Shown here piece after piece: positions 60,130 through 64,000 of a DNA stretch of 64,000 bases (its first letter is position 1; each line of letters starts with the position of its first letter). The notes under the pieces are model-generated. The model was not told where the DNA came from. It did no database searches and saw nothing but the letters and a program-made list of their open reading frames with translations. Source of the DNA: Kitasatospora sp. NBC_00240 (GTDB lineage Bacteria; Actinomycetota; Actinomycetes; Streptomycetales; Streptomycetaceae). The stretch is taken from the NCBI RefSeq assembly GCF_026342405.1, contig NZ_JAPEMU010000001.1:4402001-4466000 (forward strand), given 5' to 3'. The position numbers and the translations under genes were made by a program.

Positions 60130-60177
60130 CTCCGACAGCGCCCGGCCCGCCTCGCGTACGGGGAGCGCCGGTGCTGG

Positions 60178-60864
60178 TCAGGCGTCGATCAGGGCCCGCC
60201 ACTCGGCGACCCTGGCCGGGTCCACCGGGGAGTCCCAGCCGGCGACCCGGACGGCGCCGCCGACGTGGAACGCGTCGAAGCCGGCCGCCCGCAGACCGGG
60301 CACGTGCTCGGCGCGCAGGCCGCCGCCGATCAGGATCCGCTGGGCGTAGCCGGGCTCGCCGGCCCGGGCGAGTTCGGCGGCGAGGAGCTCCCGGCCCGCG
60401 TCGACCCCGGCGGGCGCGCCGGAGGTGAGGAAGGTGTCCAGGCCAGGCAGGGCGCCGACGGCGGCCCTGACGGCGGCCCGGTCGGCGCTGTGGTCGAGCG
60501 CCCGGTGGAAGGTCCAGCGGCAGCCCGCGACGGCCTCGGCCACCGCCTCGGTGGCGGCCAGGTCGACGCTGCCGTCGGCGGCCAGGAAGCCGAACACGAA
60601 CTCGTCCGCGCCCTCGGCGCGCAGCTCGGCGGCGCGGGCCAGCAGTTCGTCCAATCCGCCGGGCGCGAAGCCGTCCTGGATCCGCAGCATGACCCGCAGC
60701 GGCAGGTCCACGGCGGCGCGGATCTTGGCGAAGTCCTCCACCGAGGGGGTCAGCCCGTCGGCGGCCATGTCCGTGACCAGTTCGAGCCGGTCGGCTCCGC
60801 CGGCTTCGGCGGCCTGGGCATCCTGGGCGGTCAGCGCGATGACTTCGAAGATTGGTCTAGACAT
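60178..60864 (-). CDS. cutC: CutC family protein
   Basis: 228 aa TIM barrel. FEVIALTAQDAQAAEAGGADRLELV at the N-terminus, VMLRIQDGFAP, FVFGFLAADGSVD and TFHRALD are the expected blocks. Named for copper homeostasis in E. coli; that role is doubtful in other bacteria. ATG at 60864 (RPIFEVIAL) is chosen over an ATG seven codons earlier. Convergent with the HelD-like gene. Confidence 0.9.
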   Translation of the reverse strand: MSRPIFEVIALTAQDAQAAEAGGADRLELVTDMAADGLTPSVEDFAKIRAAVDLPLRVMLRIQDGFAPGGLDELLARAAELRAEGADEFVFGFLAADGSVDLAATEAVAEAVAGCRWTFHRALDHSADRAAVRAAVGALPGLDTFLTSGAPAGVDAGRELLAAELARAGEPGYAQRILIGGGLRAEHVPGLRAAGFDAFHVGGAVRVAGWDSPVDPARVAEWRALIDA

Positions 60865-60976
60865 ATCGGTAGCCTGCCACATCACCCCGCCCGGCGGCGA
60901 GCCCCCCGCCGCGACGGATCCGCCACTCCCCCCGGGACGGGTGCCGCCCCTTACTCGGCCACCGGCCGCGGGCCCC

Positions 60977-61918
60977 TCACTCCGCCACCGGCCGCGGACC
61001 CCCCGCCCCCGGCCCCTTCGGCCGGGTCAGCCGCAGGACGACGACCACCCCCGCCGCCACCAGCAGCGCGAACGGCAGCATGATCCCGCCCGTCCCCAGG
61101 GCGTCGCCCGCCGCGACGGCGAAGATCCCCAGCGCCGACGGCGCCAACGCGACCAGCAGCGCGAGCGGCAGCACCTGCCCGCGCCGGACCCCGACGAACG
61201 CCACCACGGCCACCGCCGCCGCCAGCAGCGGAAGCGGCGCGACGACGCCGGCCGTCCCGAAGTAGGCCCGGCCCGGCAGCACGCTCTGCACCACGCCGAA
61301 CAGGAATCCCGCCAGGACGAGCAGGCGCCGGCCCCAGGTCACCCGGCCCAGCAGGTCCACCGGCGCGGCCGGCACGCTGAGCCCCCAGAGCGCGGCCGGC
61401 ACCGAGAAGGCCGACATCCTGGCGAGCAGCGAGAGGTTCGGCATCTCCCGGGTGGCCGCCCAGTACCCGAGCACCAGCGCGACCGGCGCCACGACGACGG
61501 CCGGCACCGCCAGCATCCGGGCCGGCTTCCAGCTGCCGAACAGCACGCCCAGCACCGCCACCACCGGCAGCACCGAGAGCAGGGTCAGCAGCAGCCACGT
61601 CCCGCCGCCGGCGCGGGGGTCGGGCAGCCCCTCGAAGGCCGTGATCACCAGGACCAGCCCCGCGTGGCCGGCCGCCGCACCGACCGCGAACGGCGCGACC
61701 ATGGCCAGCGCCCGGCCGGGCAGCCCGGCGGAGGTCAGCCCGGTGCGCAGCCGCAGCCCGTAGGCGCCCAGGTCGAAGGCCTCCCGCAGGGTCGCCGTGC
61801 GCCCCGCGCCGGCGGTGGAGTCGGTGAAGACGTCGGCCAGCTCCTCGCCGCGCTCGCGGCGGTAGCCGGCCGGGTAGAGCCGCAGTGCGGCCCGCAGCAC
61901 CGTGTCGGAGATGGTCAT
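60977..61918 (-). CDS. Multi-pass membrane protein paired with PadR
   Basis: 313 aa. A short cytoplasmic head VLRAALRLYPAGYRRERGEELADVF is typical of proteins coupled with PadR regulators, followed by about eight hydrophobic segments (VAPFAVGAAAGHAGLVLVITAF, LLTLLSVLPVVAVLGVLF and others). Its ATG overlaps the padR stop in ATGA. Function unknown; the coupling suggests it is the regulated output. Confidence 0.8.
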   Translation of the reverse strand: MTISDTVLRAALRLYPAGYRRERGEELADVFTDSTAGAGRTATLREAFDLGAYGLRLRTGLTSAGLPGRALAMVAPFAVGAAAGHAGLVLVITAFEGLPDPRAGGGTWLLLTLLSVLPVVAVLGVLFGSWKPARMLAVPAVVVAPVALVLGYWAATREMPNLSLLARMSAFSVPAALWGLSVPAAPVDLLGRVTWGRRLLVLAGFLFGVVQSVLPGRAYFGTAGVVAPLPLLAAAVAVVAFVGVRRGQVLPLALLVALAPSALGIFAVAAGDALGTGGIMLPFALLVAAGVVVVLRLTRPKGPGAGGPRPVAE

Positions 61919-62262
61919 GCGAAGGCCCCCTTGATCCTCGGACGGATGACGGTCAGCCGGCGGTCCGCCTCCGCGACCACCGCGCGCAGCCGGTCGGCCT
62001 CGGCGGCGAGCGCGGTGCGGCCGGCGTCGGCGAGCGCGTAGGTGCGGCGGGCCCGGCCGTCCACGACCGCCTCGCTCTCGACCCTGATCAGGCCTTGCTG
62101 GAGCAGCCGGTCGAGGGCGCCGTAGAGCGTGCCGGTGCGCATCCGGACCCGGCCGCCGGAGATCGCGGCGATCTCCTGGATGAGCGCGTAGCCGTGCCTG
62201 GGGGCATCGGCGAGAGCAGTGAGCAGAAGCAGCGTCGGCTCCTGCATGGAGCGTTCTGTCAT
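61915..62262 (-). CDS. PadR family transcriptional regulator
   Basis: 115 aa winged helix. LLLLTALADAPRHGYALIQEI, GGRVRMRTGTLYGALDRLLQQGLI and RRTYALADAGRTAL are standard PadR blocks. Two ATGs are possible (62262 and 62247); neither has a strong ribosome site, and the TATATATAT tract just upstream suggests a near-leaderless mRNA. Probably represses itself and the coupled membrane protein. Confidence 0.92.
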   Translation of the reverse strand: MTERSMQEPTLLLLTALADAPRHGYALIQEIAAISGGRVRMRTGTLYGALDRLLQQGLIRVESEAVVDGRARRTYALADAGRTALAAEADRLRAVVAEADRRLTVIRPRIKGAFA

Positions 62263-62292
62263 GGGTCTATATATATCGGCGAACTACATATG
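62263..62292. promoter_or_regulatory. padR promoter/operator
   Basis: TATATATAT (62268-62276) and CATATG (62287-62292) lie within 30 nt of the padR start, an AT patch in a GC-rich context. The first could be the -10 element and the pair a PadR operator. Confidence 0.45.
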
Positions 62293-62384
62293 CTGTCCAC
62301 TGGAATCAGTAGCCGGGCCGCTCCCCCGGCGCGGCCCGCCGGGGCGCCCGACGGCCCGGCCGGCCGCCACGCCACAATGTCCCC

Positions 62385-63020
62385 ATGCCGTCGCCCGAAA
62401 CCCTCACCGACCGCTGGTCCGCCCTGCTGCGCCGCTGCGGCGCGGGCGTCGACCCCGAGCCCTACGGGCGCGAGCTGCTGCGGCGCTGGGCCGAGCCGCA
62501 GCGCAGGTACCACACCACCGAGCACCTGCGGGCCGTGCTGGACCACATCGACACCCTCGCCGGGCACGCCGACGACCCGGACACCGTCCGGCTGGCGGCC
62601 TGGTTCCACGACGCCGTCTACAAGCCGGACCGCTCCGAGAACGAGGAACGCAGTGCGGCCCTCGCCGTCCGGGCGCTGGCCGAGGCCGGGCTGCCCGAGC
62701 GGCAGGTGGCCGAGGTCGCCCGGCTGGTCCGGCTCACCGTCACCCACCACCCCGAGCCCGGCGACCGGGACGGCGAGGTGCTCTGCGACGCCGACCTGGC
62801 CGTCCTCGGCGGCCCGCCCGAGGCGTACGCCGCCTACGCGGCCGCCGTCCGGGAGGAGTACGCCTTCGTGCCGGACGAGGCCTTCCGGGCCGGGCGCGCG
62901 GAGATTCTGCGCGGGCTGCTCGCGCTGCCGGCGCTCTACCGGACCCCGGCCGCCCTGGAGCGCTTCGACGCGGCCGCCCGGGCGAACCTGGCCGCGGAGC
63001 TCGGGCGGCTGGAAGGCTGA
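62385..63020 (+). CDS. HD-domain metal-dependent phosphohydrolase-like protein
   Basis: 211 aa. RRYHTTEHLRAVLDH, LAAWFHDAVYKPD (H-D pair), VTHHPEPGDRD and LCDADLAVLG supply the His and Asp ligands of an HD metal site. Belongs to the predicted HD superfamily proteins of about 200 aa; substrate unknown. ATG at 62385. Monocistronic, divergent from padR. Confidence 0.85.
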   Translation: MPSPETLTDRWSALLRRCGAGVDPEPYGRELLRRWAEPQRRYHTTEHLRAVLDHIDTLAGHADDPDTVRLAAWFHDAVYKPDRSENEERSAALAVRALAEAGLPERQVAEVARLVRLTVTHHPEPGDRDGEVLCDADLAVLGGPPEAYAAYAAAVREEYAFVPDEAFRAGRAEILRGLLALPALYRTPAALERFDAAARANLAAELGRLEG

Positions 63021-63075
63021 GCGGCCGGGCGCGGCACCAGGCGGGCGGGCCCGGCCGGAAGGGGCCCGGAGGCGA

Positions 63076-63432
63076 TCAGCCCAGCTGCCCGACCGGCGCG
63101 ACCACAGCGGCCTCCTTGCCGCACACCCAGTGCGGGTCGGGCCCCAGCTCGGGCTCCACGCTCAGCGCGTGCGGGTCCCCGTCCAGTGCGCAGGCCGAGC
63201 AGAGCGGCCAGCGGCCGTAGGCCTCCAGCAGCGCGTCCTGGACGTCCTGGGCGACCAGCCCGAGCACGAACCCGGTGCCGTCCGGCCACTGCTCCAGCCA
63301 CCACCGGCGGTGCGTGACGGCGTCCTCGACCAGCGAGACGACGGCGGCTTCCGCCACGTCCCGGGCGCTGAGGTCGGCGAGGATCAGCGCCCTCGCGCTG
63401 TGCAGGGCTGCTTCGATTTCAGGGCTGGACAT
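63076..63432 (-). CDS. Conserved small protein with Cys pair (118 aa)
   Basis: 118 aa. Helical first half (EIEAALHSARALILADLSARDVAEAAVV), then RRWWLEQWPDGTGFVLG, LCSACALDGDPHALSV and PHWVCGK; the three Cys and nearby His could bind zinc. Conserved beside groEL-region genes by recollection. ATG at 63432 preferred over one six codons upstream. Confidence 0.7.
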   Translation of the reverse strand: MSSPEIEAALHSARALILADLSARDVAEAAVVSLVEDAVTHRRWWLEQWPDGTGFVLGLVAQDVQDALLEAYGRWPLCSACALDGDPHALSVEPELGPDPHWVCGKEAAVVAPVGQLG

Positions 63433-63481
63433 CCGCCCATTGTCCCGCACCGGCCGCTCGCCCCGGCGCCGGGCGGACGGC

Positions 63482-63529
63482 GAACGCCGGGCAGCGCCGG
63501 GGAACGCCGGGCAGCGCCGGGGAACGCCG
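63482..63529. repeat. 20-nt tandem repeats before the groEL terminator
   Basis: GAACGCCGGGCAGCGCCGGG is present in 2.4 tandem copies between the groEL terminator and the 118-aa gene. Confidence 0.75.
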
Positions 63530-63563
63530 CGAGGGCGGCCCCCCGAAGGGGACCGCCCTCGCG
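63528..63563 (-). terminator. groEL terminator hairpin
   Basis: CGCGAGGGCGG pairs with CCGCCCTCGCG, extended by CCCC/GGGG around a GAA loop, 28 nt after the groEL stop. Confidence 0.8.
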
Positions 63564-63590
63564 ATCAGAACCGACTGACCCTCGGAAGGA

Positions 63591-64000
63591 TCAGAAGTCC
63601 ATGTCGCCACCCGGCATGCCGCCGCCCGCGGGGGCACCGGCCTTCTCGGGCTTGTCGGCGATGACGGCCTCGGTGGTGAGGAAGAGCGCCGCGATGGAGG
63701 CGGCGTTCTGCAGCGCCGAGCGGGTGACCTTCGCCGGGTCGATGATGCCCGCGGCGATGAGGTCGACGTACTCGTTGGTGGCGGCGTTCAGACCGTGACC
63801 GGCGGGGAGGTTGCGCACCTTCTCCACCACGACACCGCCCTCGAGGCCGGCGTTGACCGCGATCTGCTTGATCGGGGCCTCCAGCGCCACGCGGACGATG
63901 TTGGCACCGGTGGCCTCGTCGCCCTCCAGCTCCAGCTTGTCGAACGCGACACCGGCCTGCAGCAGCGCGACGCCACCACCGGCGACGATGCCCTCCTCGA
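63591..64000 (-). CDS. groEL: GroEL chaperonin, C-terminal part (5' end outside window)
   Basis: 136 codons reading in from the right edge. EEGIVAGGGVALLQA, VEKVRNLPAGHGLNAAT, YVDLIAAGIIDPAKVTR and SIAALFLTTEAVIADKPEK are the conserved equatorial and C-terminal GroEL blocks. It ends GGGMPGGDMDF, the Gly/Met tail of the groEL2-type copy rather than the His-rich tail of actinobacterial groEL1. Copy assignment is inferred; promoter and any CIRCE site are outside the window. Confidence 0.95.
   Translation of the reverse strand, partial: EEGIVAGGGVALLQAGVAFDKLELEGDEATGANIVRVALEAPIKQIAVNAGLEGGVVVEKVRNLPAGHGLNAATNEYVDLIAAGIIDPAKVTRSALQNAASIAALFLTTEAVIADKPEKAGAPAGGGMPGGDMDF

Overview
The window is a high-GC chromosomal segment from a streptomycete-type actinomycete (Streptomyces or Kitasatospora; the genus is inferred, not proven). 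Evidence is the strongly G/C third-position codon use, frequent GTG and TTG starts, an XRE/DUF397/HATPase regulatory module, two futalosine-pathway menaquinone genes, a LAxTG-type sortase signal and a GroEL tail. No rRNA, tRNA, CRISPR array, integrase or insertion sequence was seen.

Layout. 1-7.7 kb (minus): an FxSxx-COOH peptide-maturation locus, with a radical SAM/SPASM maturase (fxsB, cut by the window edge), precursor peptide (fxsA, ending F-N-S-S-I), a ParA-like/TIR-like/NB-ARC/TPR protein (fxsT) and a TIR-like protein (fxsC). Upstream of fxsC lies a small Cys-rich frame that also ends F-x-S-x-x. 7.7-27 kb: mostly conserved chromosome (pdxH, citrate synthase, serC, thpR, MFS/MarR pair, VOC protein, MHYT membrane sensor, hoxX, DUF4231 protein, CDP-alcohol phosphotransferase, ECF41-type sigma factor, purine permease, CtpE-like P-type ATPase), with two decayed fragments (an SDR tail and a frameshifted TrpB-like PLP enzyme). 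27.6-38.5 kb: a sacsin-like HSP90-fold ATPase, DUF3027, an MFS protein, DUF2771-mqnB-mqnD, a cold-shock protein and a HAD hydrolase. 38.6-42.6 kb: an iron-siderophore ABC importer operon behind a probable iron box. 42.7-44.7 kb: a translationally coupled OLD-like ATPase and TOPRIM-like (DUF4276-type) protein, a candidate defence pair. 44.8-47.8 kb: a three-gene minus operon headed by an anti-sigma-type HATPase, divergent from an XRE/DUF5753 regulator and a DUF397 protein, then a probable I66-type protease inhibitor. 48.9-57.4 kb: a helicase-associated protein and XPB helicase, separated by a 3.4-kb segment that carries a collagen-like, probably sortase-anchored DUF3494 surface protein and is bracketed by two 79-nt repeats. 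57.5-64 kb: a HelD/HelR-like RNA polymerase motor, cutC, a PadR/membrane-protein pair, an HD-domain protein, a small conserved protein and the 3' end of a groEL gene.

How the genes work together. The least explained parts are the fxs locus, the ATPase/TOPRIM pair and the collagen-like surface-protein segment. The fxs proteins are expected to make and handle a ribosomally produced, ring-forming peptide, with the TIR/NB-ARC/TPR partners suggesting a signalling or conflict role. mqnB and mqnD are consecutive-pathway menaquinone enzymes. The iron operon contains all importer subunits (two permeases, ATPase, binding lipoprotein). MarR and PadR regulators each sit directly upstream of the transporter or membrane protein they probably control.
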